Notes: a model not told the origin generated them from the sequence alone. A DNA stretch of 64,000 nucleotides from Blastopirellula retiformator (GCF_007859755.1 NZ_SJPF01000004.1:434894-498893); one strand, 5' to 3'; shown: positions 29,139 to 38,756, numbered from the stretch's first letter. Numbers and translations: made by a program.

Positions 29139-31073
29139 CTACCCCCCAAATACCAACACCGAGTTCGGCGGAATCGTGATCCGCGCCGTGGCGTTCAATC
29201 CGTCGCGGTGGCCGCCAAAGGCTTCGATGCCGCCGCCGTTGCCGCGTGGGGTGTAGTCGTCGTAGGCGTCGCTGTTGAAGATCTCGCGCCAATGTCCGGC
29301 GTGCGGGAAGCCGAGTTCGTAGCCCGAGAACTCGACGTCATTGAAGCTTACCACCACCACGGCGTCGCGGCCGACGCCGGGGACCCAGCGATGGAAGGCG
29401 AGAACCCGGTCGCCGGCGTTGGTGTGAAACGGATTGAGCGTTTCGCTGCGCAGGGCAGGTTCGTTACGGCGAAGCCAAACTAGCTCTTCAAAGAACCGGT
29501 GGAAACGGCCCATGTGCGGATCGCGGCCGAAGTCGAGCCCCTCCCACCAGATCAGCAAATCCGCATGATTGCCGGCGTCGTCGGCCCACCGTTTGTCTTC
29601 CAGGAACGACTGCCCCATAAAGATCATCGGGATGCCCGGCGAAGTGAGCAACAGCCCGGCCGCCGCCCGCGATCGACTGCGGGCATGCCACGACCGCGCA
29701 CTATTGCCATCGGCCAGTTGCGGAACCCGGGCGTTCCGATCGCGATAAACTTCGTCGTGGCTTTCCAGGTACTGCACGGCTCGCCACGCATTCAGAAAGC
29801 CGGGCGCCCACAGATTGTTGCGGACGCGGTCCAGATCAAGCTGCGACGAGGCGCCGAAACTGGCCGAATGGACCGCATCGCGCACGCTGGTCCGAATTCC
29901 ATCATGCCAGCTGGCGTCAAACCCAGCGCCGCCATGCTCCGGGAAGCGGACCACAAACGGGTCGACGCCCCAAAATTCGGCAATCTGCACCGCCGACGGA
30001 TCGGTAAACCGAACCGTGTTGGTCAGGTCCTGACAAAACTTCCAGCCATCGTTGCTGTTTTGATCAACGATCACGCTGACCTGGTCGTAGCGAAAACCGT
30101 CGAAGTGGTATTCGTTGATAAAGAAGACCGCGTTGTCGATCAGAAACTGCCGGACCTCGCTTTTCCAAATCGCCCACACCGGGCCGGTATGATCTTGATC
30201 GGTAAAATACAAGCTGTCGTTCGGATTGACGCCGGCCGCCCGATCAAAAAAGTAGAGGCTCTGCGGATCGTCCTTTACCTTGCCGCCGGCGTGGTTGTAG
30301 ACCACATCCAGCAGCACCGCGATGCCGTTCAGATGGAACAGCTCGATCACGATCTTCAATTGATCGCATTGGCTCTCCAAGTCTTGCTCGACCAGCGACG
30401 GCAGTCCATGTCGATTGCGCAGGCCGTTGACCAGCGGCAGGTAGGTTGCAAACTCGTTGGGAGGAACCGTGTAATCCATTTCGGGCGAGAAGATGTCGGT
30501 GCCCTCGTATCCCAAACTGCGGGAGTTTTTAAACTCGACCACCGGCAACAATTTGACGGCGTTGATCCCCAGCGCCTTCAGATAATCGAGCTTGCCCAGC
30601 AGATCGAAAAACTTGGCGACGCGGCTTGGACGATTGGGGCCGTTGAAGACGCCCACGTGCAGTTGATAGATGATCAAGTCGTTAAACGCCGGCGGAAGAT
30701 AGTCTCCGTCGTGCCAGACGAAGGCGTCGGGATCGCGCAAGATGCAATCGCTATCGGGCCAGTTCCGGGTGAACTCTCGGGCATACGGATCACGCTTCCA
30801 ACCGGAGCTTCCTTCGCCGTCGACCCAAAACTTGTAGTGATCGCCATCCTTCGCGTTCGGGACGAAGCAAGCCCAGTAGTCGCCATGCCGAAAAAGCTTC
30901 GCTTCGGCCGGCGGCGGCTCTTTCCAGCCGTCAACCCAACCATCAAAACTCCCCCGCAGATAAACGCCCTTGGCCCGCGGCGCCCAACAGCGAAACGTCG
31001 CCCCCGACTTGTCGGCGACCATGTTGGCGCCCATCGGCAGCGAGTTCGGATCAATCGGATCTTCGATCAACAT
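29139..31073 (-). CDS. GH13 glycoside hydrolase/branching-enzyme-like protein with CBM48
   Basis: A 644-residue alpha-amylase superfamily enzyme. An N-terminal CBM48/E-set domain (about 20-115, FRCWAPRAKGVYLRGSFDGW) precedes the (beta/alpha)8 barrel (about 130-530). Catalytic residues are visible: nucleophile Asp in GFRYDQVS, acid/base Glu in IAEFWG, transition-state Asp in ESHDEV. The architecture resembles 1,4-alpha-glucan branching enzymes and related glucan-acting GH13 members; hydrolase or transferase activity cannot be separated by eye. No signal peptide, so cytoplasmic glycogen-type metabolism is likely. The upstream gene remnant carries a carbohydrate-binding-like segment. Confidence 0.88.
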   Translation of the reverse strand: MLIEDPIDPNSLPMGANMVADKSGATFRCWAPRAKGVYLRGSFDGWVDGWKEPPPAEAKLFRHGDYWACFVPNAKDGDHYKFWVDGEGSSGWKRDPYAREFTRNWPDSDCILRDPDAFVWHDGDYLPPAFNDLIIYQLHVGVFNGPNRPSRVAKFFDLLGKLDYLKALGINAVKLLPVVEFKNSRSLGYEGTDIFSPEMDYTVPPNEFATYLPLVNGLRNRHGLPSLVEQDLESQCDQLKIVIELFHLNGIAVLLDVVYNHAGGKVKDDPQSLYFFDRAAGVNPNDSLYFTDQDHTGPVWAIWKSEVRQFLIDNAVFFINEYHFDGFRYDQVSVIVDQNSNDGWKFCQDLTNTVRFTDPSAVQIAEFWGVDPFVVRFPEHGGAGFDASWHDGIRTSVRDAVHSASFGASSQLDLDRVRNNLWAPGFLNAWRAVQYLESHDEVYRDRNARVPQLADGNSARSWHARSRSRAAAGLLLTSPGIPMIFMGQSFLEDKRWADDAGNHADLLIWWEGLDFGRDPHMGRFHRFFEELVWLRRNEPALRSETLNPFHTNAGDRVLAFHRWVPGVGRDAVVVVSFNDVEFSGYELGFPHAGHWREIFNSDAYDDYTPRGNGGGIEAFGGHRDGLNATARITIPPNSVLVFGG

Positions 31074-31090
31074 GTTGCGATCCCCAGTTG

Positions 31091-31660
31091 CTATACGTCA
31101 AATGTTGCGTCCATTCGCTTAATCAGCTCGCTTACCTGCTGAGCGTCAACGACGGGAACGTCCGCTTTCGCGGTCAGATCCATTTTCATCAAAGCCTGAC
31201 GGGCGACGACGGGGGCGACCGTTCCGCCCGCCATCCCCGAGCCGATCACAATCACATCGAACTCAAAATTCGGATCGACGTTATTGGGAAACAACTTTTG
31301 CTGCACGCGCCCCAACTCGACCGGCGGTCGCGTCAAAGCAGGATCTTGCCACGGCAGCTTCGCCAGGACGTAGGGATAAACTCTGCCATCTTGAACGACG
31401 TCGGCGGCGTTGTCGCCCGGGCCGCTAGCCGCCCGCAGTTGTAGGTTGGGATCGTCCTGCCACCGGTTCGGCATGATAAAGAACTTGAACGCAAACCCGC
31501 CTTCGTAGCGAGCCGTCTCTAGTTGAAAGACCCAGGCCTTCCGGGCGACGTCGTAAATCCCCTGGACCGGGTTGTTCTGCCAATCGTCGACGCTAGTGCA
31601 AAGTTCGACGCTTTGCCCATGCGTTTCGGTCAGCAACGCTTGCAAGAGAATCGTAAACAC
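31091..31660 (-). pseudogene. Remnant: carbohydrate-binding-like N-terminus joined to a truncated GMC oxidoreductase
   Basis: A 189-residue frame with a GTG start at 31660 and an AGGAG site upstream. Residues about 10-85 resemble a starch-binding/E-set-like module (VELCTSVDDWQ ... FAFKFFIM). At about 135-150 comes FEFDVIVIGSGMAGGTVA, the nucleotide-binding start of a GMC oxidoreductase, yet only about 40 residues follow, where roughly 450 are needed. The flavoenzyme therefore appears internally deleted. The start site remains intact, so a short protein may still be made. The stop lies 17 nt before the GH13 start. The alternative is a genuine small protein with a chance Rossmann-like motif. 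Confidence 0.6.
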
Positions 31661-32075
31661 CGTTTCACTCCTATAGTCCTGGGTGAGTGAGAGCTCGTCG
31701 TGCAGGAGGTGTGGGTGAAACCCAGACGATTTCCATCCGAGTCGTCGCCATTGTAACGGCGGACGAAGGCGATACCACTACAATTAAGGGTTTCCCCTAA
31801 AAACTTCGAAAGCGAGCGTTTACGCGGTACTGGCCTGCTTAACCAGCAGCCCCTCCCCAAAAATGGTTGACGCGCCGCCCCTCCTTTAGTATAAACTTGT
31901 ACAGTAACACAACAGCCTTCATTCTTCACGCATCGGCGCCTGCGGGAAGCGCCGAATTCTTTACTTCAGGCGATATTCGGCCCACGGATCTGGCCGTTCG
32001 CCCTTGTTTTGGTGAAGCCGTTATGCGGTGGCGCTCAACGTATGCGCAGGCGGCAAACCGACTGGAGAAGCAGCC
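31661..32075. other. Intergenic region with divergent promoters
   Basis: The gap between the GMC remnant (reverse) and the ATPase gene (forward). It holds the promoter listed at 31867-31895 and an otherwise unremarkable sequence; no convincing small gene was seen. A GGAGAAG ribosome-binding site lies at about 32064-32070. Confidence 0.6.
31867..31895 (+). promoter_or_regulatory. Putative sigma70-type promoter of the RepA-like ATPase gene
   Basis: TTGACG at 31867-31872, a 17-nt spacer, and TATAAA at 31890-31895. It is among the closest matches to the housekeeping consensus in the window and would leave a leader of about 175 nt before the ATG at 32076. Confidence 0.65.
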
Positions 32076-33479
32076 ATGTCCGCGATCGCGACAGCCAGTG
32101 ACGATCTTGCAATGGGTAGACTGGGTCACGACCCAACAAAAGCAAATCACGGCATCCAGCTTGCTGGGTCTCGAACCAGCCTACACGTTTCGCCCAGCCT
32201 TCTTGTTGCGGCTGATCAGCCAGACAACCTGCCGGCGCTGCCCGCCGTGACGCCTTGGGAAAGCGTCAGCCTCTCGCAGTTGCTCGCCCAATACCAGCCG
32301 CCGCAGTGGTTGTTGTCCGGGCTCTTGCGGCGCGATTCTCCGGCGGTGATCTTGGGGCCCAGTCGCGGGCTGAAGTCTTCGTTAGCGGTCGAGTTATGCG
32401 GGGCTTTGGCGAGCGGCGGAACGTTCTTGGGCCAGTTCGTCGCCCCGCAGAACTTTCGCGTTGGCTTTGTCGGGGGAGTCGAGGCCCGGGAGGTCGTGAC
32501 GCGGTTTGCCCGGCATTGGAGCGCCGCGGCCGACGGCAAACTAGCGGCGCTAGAGCAGATTGTTTGGGCGCTAGATTCGATCGACGCCGACGATCCGCAC
32601 AACCTGCGGAGCCTCGGCGATTGGATCGGGCGGCACGCGCTGGAAGTGGTGGTGATCGACGCCGCTGCCCTCACCACCGGGCACACGCCCAAGGCGGAAG
32701 CGACCTTACTGCGGCGTTTGGTCCGCTGTTGCCAAGAGTCAGACGCCACGCCGATCGTCGTCAGCCGATTGCGCAGCGAACCGACGCCGCGGCCACTCGA
32801 TTCTTCCGACTTGGCCAGCGCCCCCTGCGGCGCGGTTGCCCAGCAATGGCTGCTGCTCAATCGCCGCGAAACGTTTCGCCCTGGAGACCGCCGCCATCGG
32901 CTCTGGCTGACGCAGGGAAGTAGCGGCGGACCAAGCGGACGGTGGGGCGTCGATATCGACGAAGGTTGGGACGATGCGACAAGTTGGAACGTCACGCTGC
33001 GCGACCGCGAAGAAGCCGAGCAGGAGGTGATCGAACGCGCCAGCCAAATTCAGGCCGAACACCAAAACCGCAAGCTGCGAGCCGTTCTGAAACAAGTCGA
33101 TCCCCAGCACGCCACCAAGCTGCACATTCGCGAACGGACTGGCATGAGCGGCGGCAAGTTTAGCGCCGCCTGGGAACGTTTGGTCGATGCCGGCGAGATC
33201 ACCATCCTCCGCCAAACCGACGCCGAGCGCAACTATGGCGAAGCCCGGTATCGCTGGATCGATCCGGCCGAACCAAAAAATTCGGGCCGAGTCCACCACG
33301 ACCCGATCGACCAAGTTTTTCAAACGATGACGATCCAAGATTTGATCGACGAGGACAAACCAGCAGAGCCATGCGAAGCGAACAAAGAGGCCTCCGAAAA
33401 ATTTTCGCCGCCGAGTCCACTGCGGCCACCGCGGAAGAGCAAGAGAAAGAAAGTGAAACCGCAGAAGAAACGGTGGTGA
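32076..33479 (+). CDS. RepA-like/AAA_25 ATPase with C-terminal winged-helix-like region
   Basis: A 467-residue protein. Residues about 60-290 form a RecA/RepA-type ATPase: nucleotide loop ILGPSRGLKSSLAVEL (Lys-Ser-Ser present), Walker B strand LEVVVIDAAAL, and a later VVSRLRSE segment. About 350-410 looks like a DNA-binding winged helix (HIRERTGMSGGKFSAAWERLVDAGEI). The last 30 residues are strongly basic (RPPRKSKRKKVKPQKKRW). Such ATPases are linked to plasmid or phage replication. The ATG at 32076 has a GGAGAAG site; earlier in-frame starts do not. It sits beside a repeat-flanked nuclease-like gene, suggesting an accessory region. Function not proven. Confidence 0.75.
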   Translation: MSAIATASDDLAMGRLGHDPTKANHGIQLAGSRTSLHVSPSLLVAADQPDNLPALPAVTPWESVSLSQLLAQYQPPQWLLSGLLRRDSPAVILGPSRGLKSSLAVELCGALASGGTFLGQFVAPQNFRVGFVGGVEAREVVTRFARHWSAAADGKLAALEQIVWALDSIDADDPHNLRSLGDWIGRHALEVVVIDAAALTTGHTPKAEATLLRRLVRCCQESDATPIVVSRLRSEPTPRPLDSSDLASAPCGAVAQQWLLLNRRETFRPGDRRHRLWLTQGSSGGPSGRWGVDIDEGWDDATSWNVTLRDREEAEQEVIERASQIQAEHQNRKLRAVLKQVDPQHATKLHIRERTGMSGGKFSAAWERLVDAGEITILRQTDAERNYGEARYRWIDPAEPKNSGRVHHDPIDQVFQTMTIQDLIDEDKPAEPCEANKEASEKFSPPSPLRPPRKSKRKKVKPQKKRW

Positions 33480-33495
33480 GGAGTTTAAGAGGGGT

Positions 33496-33526
33496 GAACC
33501 GCAGATGGGCGCAGATGAACGCAGAT
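33496..33526 (+). repeat. Left inverted repeat of the GxxExxY cassette
   Basis: A CGCAGAT-rich sequence beginning GAACCGCAGATGGGCGCAGA. It matches, in inverted orientation, 33915-33945 at 27 of 31 positions. The start codon of the GxxExxY gene lies inside it. Confidence 0.8.
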
Positions 33527-33925
33527 AAGAATTTAGACGATGGGTCGAGCCAGCGTGATTCGCAGAGCTATGCCTTTGTTGGCGCGGCGATGGAGGTGCA
33601 TTCTGTTCTTGGTTGCGGTTTCTTGGAAAAGGTGTACCACGATGCACTTGAGCTGGAATTCATCGAGCGGAAGATTCCGTTTGTTCGTGAACAGCCGATT
33701 CCGGTGCTTTACAAAGGGCAACCTTTGTCGACGCCTTACAAAGCTGACTTTGTCTGCTTTGGCTCCATCATCGTCGAACTAAAGACAATCAAACAACTAT
33801 CGTCGATCGAAGAAGCCCAAGTCCTCCACTACCTAAAAGCAACCAACTTCGAGCGAGCCCTCTTACTCAACTTTGCCACCCCGAAACTCGACTACAAACG
33901 ATACATCAACACCCATCTGCGCTAA
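33515..33925 (+). CDS. GxxExxY family protein (PDDEXK-like), bounded by inverted repeats
   Basis: A 136-residue protein of the GxxExxY family (PF13366, PDDEXK-type fold). Landmarks: GCGFLEKVYHDAL (the G-x-x-E-x-x-Y motif), KADFVCF with the Asp, and IVELKTIKQL with the E-x-K. These form a nuclease-like active site, but family function is unknown. The ATG at 33515 falls within the left inverted repeat and the stop at 33923-33925 within the right one, so the terminal residues (MNAD..., ...HLR) are encoded by repeat sequence. The frame is open further upstream to 33371, overlapping the ATPase gene, but family length favours 33515. No ribosome-binding site is evident. Confidence 0.82.
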   Translation: MNADKNLDDGSSQRDSQSYAFVGAAMEVHSVLGCGFLEKVYHDALELEFIERKIPFVREQPIPVLYKGQPLSTPYKADFVCFGSIIVELKTIKQLSSIEEAQVLHYLKATNFERALLLNFATPKLDYKRYINTHLR

Positions 33926-33945
33926 TCTGCGACCATCTGTGGTTC
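33915..33945 (-). repeat. Right inverted repeat of the GxxExxY cassette
   Basis: Reverse complement begins GAACCACAGATGGTCGCAGA. It pairs with 33496-33526 and contains the gene's stop codon. Together the two repeats delimit a unit of about 450 bp. Confidence 0.8.
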
Positions 33946-33954
33946 CGTTAAGTG

Positions 33955-34158
33955 AACCGCAGATGGTCGCAGATAAGATGAATGAATTTTTGTTTATTCG
34001 ACGACGATCAAGACTTGATTTAGACGAAATATGTCGTGTGCTACTCCTTGCTTGTCCAGCCGTGGGCAGTCGGTACTCGGTTCACACTGCTGGACAAGCC
34101 AGCAGTGGCACACGTTAACCAGACTCCCATCTGCGTTCATCTGCGACCATCTGCGGTT
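33955..34158. repeat. Second CGCAGAT inverted-repeat pair enclosing a palindromic repeat
   Basis: AACCGCAGATGGTCGCAGAT at 33955-33974 is matched exactly, inverted, at 34139-34158. No gene lies between; instead the interval holds a rearranged CGTGTGC-type palindrome (34035-34114). It lies 9 nt beyond the right repeat of the GxxExxY unit. Confidence 0.8.
34035..34114. repeat. CGTGTGC-type palindromic repeat, copy 2 (rearranged)
   Basis: A degenerate left part (CGTGTGCTACTCCTTGCTTG) at 34035-34054 is followed by an inverted, better conserved part ending in CCAGCAGTGGCACACG at 34099-34114. It is related to copies at 18689 and 43250. Confidence 0.7.
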
Positions 34159-34273
34159 CCACAACCCGAAGCAGCCAAAATTCCTCCCCTTGGCGACACG
34201 GCCCGTTATAATCCAATCCCATCTGCGGTCAGAGAAAGGTCGGAGACCTTCTGCGCTAACAGGATTCCTGGAT

Positions 34274-35620
34274 ATGAAGCTTCGCCTGGTTTCGCTCAGC
34301 CTGATTTTGCTGTTTTGCGGCGGCGGTCTGTCGGTTGCCGGCGATCCGGAGCAGGGGTATCGCGTGATTGTCGATAAGCCGCTGATTTCCCCCTATTGGG
34401 ATCAGGAGACCTTCGAGAACACGTGGCGGGTCTGGCCCAAGGAATTGAAGGAGATTGCGGAGAAAGCTTCGCCTGATGAGCGGAAGCGGATTGCCTACGA
34501 TCGGTACGGGCTGACGCCGCGACCTGACAATCCGGCCAAGCCGCTGCAGTATGTCGTGGGGGACGACGGGATGTGGACCCCCAACTGCTTTACCTGTCAT
34601 GGGGGAGAGGTCGCCGGCCAGGTTCGCCCCGGCGCCCCCAATCATCGTTACGCGATGCAGACGTTGGCCGATGATATTCGCTACACCAAGATGTTGATCG
34701 GCAAGCCGCTGCTGAAGCCGGACTATGGCTCAGCGCTCGTTCCGCTGGGGGGAACCAATGGGACGACCAACGCGGTGATGTTTGGCGTCATCTTGATGAA
34801 CTTCCGCGACGCTGACCTGAATGTCCACGACAATCCCAACTTTATGCCGACCAAGCATCACGACATGGATGCCCCGGCGTGGTGGAACTTCGCCGACAAA
34901 GACTACATCTACTGCGACGCCTTCGCTCCGAAGGGAGTCAAAGGGCTGATGCAGTTCGCCCTGTCGCGGGAAAACGGCCCGCAGAAATTCCGCGGTTGGC
35001 AGCAAGACTTTGAGCACGTCTACGCCTATCTCGAGTCGCTCAAGGCGCCCGAGTATCCCTATCCGGTCGACAAGGCGTTGGCAGAGCAGGGGCGCGTCGC
35101 CTTTGAGAAAACGTGTGCCCGGTGCCATGGCAAATATGGCGAAGGGGAAACCTACCCATCGATCGTCGTCGATATCGACGAAATCGGCACCGACCGGGTC
35201 CGCTACGACGCTCTCTCTCCCAATGATCGCAAGTTGTACGGCGAGAGCTGGTTCAACGACTACAACCAGGGGGCGAAAACGCTGGACGATCCGGCTGGCT
35301 ACGCTGCGCCCCACCTGGGCGGCGTCTGGGCGTCTCCTCCCTATTTTCACAACGGCGCGGTCCCGACCCTGTGGCATGTCCTTAACCCCAGCGAGCGACC
35401 GACCGTCTGGCATCGGAACAGCGACGACTATGACCGGCAGCACGTTGGCTTGACGGTCGAGACGCACGAAAAAATGCCGAGCGAGGTCCGCCGGCGGGAT
35501 GAGAAGCGGGAATACTTTGACGCCCGCGGCTACGGAAAAAGCGCAGCGGGGCACGACTACCCCGACGAGCTAACTCCCCAAGAGAAGCGTGCGGTGCTGG
35601 AATACCTGAAAACTCTGTAA
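34274..35620 (+). CDS. Secreted di-heme c-type cytochrome
   Basis: A 448-residue exported cytochrome. The signal peptide is MKLRLVSLSLILLFCGGGLS. Two heme c attachment sites are present: C105-F-T-C108-H and C281-A-R-C284-H, the second in a typical cytochrome c domain, the first in a larger N-terminal domain. The C-terminal half carries PHLGGVWASPPYFHNG, a segment common in planctomycete cytochromes and di-heme peroxidase-like proteins. It probably carries electrons in the periplasm; the partner is unknown. The ATG at 34274 starts the signal peptide, so the longer upstream frame through the repeats is rejected. Confidence 0.87.
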   Translation: MKLRLVSLSLILLFCGGGLSVAGDPEQGYRVIVDKPLISPYWDQETFENTWRVWPKELKEIAEKASPDERKRIAYDRYGLTPRPDNPAKPLQYVVGDDGMWTPNCFTCHGGEVAGQVRPGAPNHRYAMQTLADDIRYTKMLIGKPLLKPDYGSALVPLGGTNGTTNAVMFGVILMNFRDADLNVHDNPNFMPTKHHDMDAPAWWNFADKDYIYCDAFAPKGVKGLMQFALSRENGPQKFRGWQQDFEHVYAYLESLKAPEYPYPVDKALAEQGRVAFEKTCARCHGKYGEGETYPSIVVDIDEIGTDRVRYDALSPNDRKLYGESWFNDYNQGAKTLDDPAGYAAPHLGGVWASPPYFHNGAVPTLWHVLNPSERPTVWHRNSDDYDRQHVGLTVETHEKMPSEVRRRDEKREYFDARGYGKSAAGHDYPDELTPQEKRAVLEYLKTL

Positions 35621-35659
35621 AAACGGCCAAATCTCCGCGGCCGGCGCTCTTACGCCAGA

Positions 35660-35689
35660 TTGACACCCGCGGCCACAGGCCGATACCAT
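35660..35689 (+). promoter_or_regulatory. Putative promoter upstream of thiC
   Basis: TTGACA at 35660-35665, an 18-nt spacer, and TACCAT at 35684-35689. The -35 box matches consensus fully, the -10 in four of six positions. No TPP riboswitch (no CTGAGA-type core) is seen between it and thiC; a tight GGCGCA/TGCGCC palindrome lies near 35755. Confidence 0.5.
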
Positions 35690-35785
35690 GGTCTTTTACC
35701 GAAGTCGAATCGCAGCATCCGGTTACGACTCTTCGCGAGACGCTTTAAATTTCGGCGCAGGTGCGCCGCAGCAAGGATTGGGTAA

Positions 35786-37126
<1,341 letters not shown>

Positions 37127-37176
37127 TCGGGACGCGGCTGATCATAAGAATCTTGTGAAAAAGCGTTTCGCAGTAC

Positions 37177-37326
37177 CTGCCTGTTGAAAAACGCCATCGT
37201 GGCATTTTTCAACCTCACCAGGCTCAGAGCGTAGCTCTTCACGGCTCGCAAAATAACGACTAACGTCGCTATTTTGCGATCGCATCCCTGCGTTCCCGCA
37301 GTCCGTCGAGATAATCGACGGACTGC
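37177..37326 (+). repeat. ~150-bp multi-hairpin repeat, copy D (compensatory variant)
   Basis: Fourth copy, 50 bp after thiC. It is the most diverged, yet its last stem reads CCGTCGA/TCGACGG where copies A and B have CCGTTGA/TCAACGG, i.e. both sides of one base pair changed together. Flanking CTAG is not preserved at either edge. Confidence 0.87.
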
Positions 37327-37385
37327 AACGGGAACGCTTTTTCTTTGCGCATTTCGCCTATCCCCGCTTCGCCCCTTTCCGCATA

Positions 37386-38756
37386 ATGCCGGCTATGGAT
37401 AAAACGCTGGAAGGATCGGAAGCCCCTGCAACGTCAGAGCTGCGGATCGAAAACCCCGACCGTTTGCCGCCGCTGTCGCGCGACATCGGTTACTGGGGGA
37501 TGACGATCACGCAATTCTTTGGCGCGTTCAACGACAACGTCTTCAAGCAACTGCTGCTGTTAATGGGCGTCGCCCAGGCGGTCAACGACGACGGGCAAGA
37601 TCTGCAGGGGGTAGCGATGATCATCTTCTCGCTTCCCTTTCTGCTATTGGCCGGGCCGGCCGGTTACCTGGCCGACAAGTACTCGAAGACCAACGTCATC
37701 GTGCTGTCGAAGGTGGCCGAGATCGTGGCGATGCTGTTGGGCGTGGCCGGGTTTTGGTACTTCGGCATGTTCGGCTTCGCCGGGCTGTTTGTCGTGCTGT
37801 TTCTGATGGGCGCGCAGAGCACCTTCTTTGGGCCCGCCAAATACGGCATCTTGCCTGAGACGCTGCATGAGCACGATCTGCCGAAAGCGAACGGCATCTT
37901 CCTGATGACGACGTTCCTCGCCATCATCTTCGGCACCGTCGCCGCCGGCGTACTGCGTGATCAGCTGACCGCCGATGGCGCCGAATCGAACAACCGCCTC
38001 TGGATCGGCTCGGCGATTTGCGTGGTAATCGCGGTCGTCGGCACGCTGACGTCGCTGCTGGTTCGCAAGACCAAGCCCGCCAAGCCCAACGCCACGTTGA
38101 CGGTCGGGGCCTGCACGGTTCCGCCCAGCGCGGTCAAGCTGTTTCGGGCCCGGCCTGCGATGCTGAAGGCGCTGCTGGCGTCGTGCATCTTCTGGCTGTG
38201 CGCCGGCATCGTACAGCAGGCGGTCAACTCGCTGGGGGTGGTGCAGCTGAAGCTGAGCGACACTCAAACCAGCATCATGAACGGGCTGATCGGCGTTGGC
38301 ATCGCGATCGGCTGCATGATCGCCGGGATGTTGTCAAAAGGGCGAATCGACTTCCGCATTGTGCAGACGGGGGCCTGGGGCATTTGCGCCTCGCTGGCGC
38401 TGTTGGCCTTGCCGGGCGGCGACCATGGGCACTTGCTGGGATACTGGGGAAGCCTGCCGGTGCTGGTGGTGCTGGGCGCCTGCACCGGGATGTTCTCGGT
38501 GCCGATCCAGGTTTATCTGCAGGCGAAGGCGCCCCTTTCGCAGAAAGGGGAAGTGATCGCCGAGATGAGCCGAGCCAACTGGGTAGCGATTCTGCTCTCC
38601 GGCGTCCTCTATGGCATCTTCGATAAAATCTTGCTAAGTTTCGAGAATCCCGAAGTCGTCGAGAACCCGCACCGCTGCTATTTGTTCGCATTTACCGTGC
38701 TGATCATGTTGCCGGTTGCGATTCTTTACCATCCCCCCAGCGAAGATTTAGAGTAA
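37386..38756 (+). CDS. MFS transporter, LplT-like
   Basis: A 456-residue major facilitator with about twelve membrane helices. The segment TQFFGAFNDNVFKQLLLL in the first helix is characteristic of the LplT (lysophospholipid flippase)/acyltransferase-associated group, so a lipid-like substrate is possible. A short hydrophilic N-terminal tail of 35 residues precedes it. No acyltransferase domain is fused or adjacent. Instead an SIS-domain gene begins 8 nt after its stop and a ROK kinase follows, suggesting an operon that may handle a sugar. The substrate is undetermined. Confidence 0.85.
   Translation: MPAMDKTLEGSEAPATSELRIENPDRLPPLSRDIGYWGMTITQFFGAFNDNVFKQLLLLMGVAQAVNDDGQDLQGVAMIIFSLPFLLLAGPAGYLADKYSKTNVIVLSKVAEIVAMLLGVAGFWYFGMFGFAGLFVVLFLMGAQSTFFGPAKYGILPETLHEHDLPKANGIFLMTTFLAIIFGTVAAGVLRDQLTADGAESNNRLWIGSAICVVIAVVGTLTSLLVRKTKPAKPNATLTVGACTVPPSAVKLFRARPAMLKALLASCIFWLCAGIVQQAVNSLGVVQLKLSDTQTSIMNGLIGVGIAIGCMIAGMLSKGRIDFRIVQTGAWGICASLALLALPGGDHGHLLGYWGSLPVLVVLGACTGMFSVPIQVYLQAKAPLSQKGEVIAEMSRANWVAILLSGVLYGIFDKILLSFENPEVVENPHRCYLFAFTVLIMLPVAILYHPPSEDLE

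Larger units (their letters stand above)
33926..34273. other. Repeat-filled intergenic region
   Basis: Besides the inverted repeats and the rearranged palindrome, no coding sequence is supported here. Open frames crossing it (ending ...HLRF, ...QQWHT and similar) are translations of the repeats. The cytochrome promoter is probably in the last 100 bp. Confidence 0.65.

Noticed and set aside
29499-31142. 547-codon forward frame opposite the GH13 gene
   Set aside because: The reverse strand has intact GH13 catalytic motifs; the forward translation is an antisense artefact.
33493-34160. CRISPR array, suggested by repeated CGCAGAT units
   Set aside because: The units are inverted pairs, not evenly spaced direct repeats with unique spacers, and no cas gene is near.
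34031-34273. N-terminal extension of the cytochrome c gene through the repeats
   Set aside because: The extension translates palindromic and CGCAGAT repeats; the signal peptide begins at 34274.
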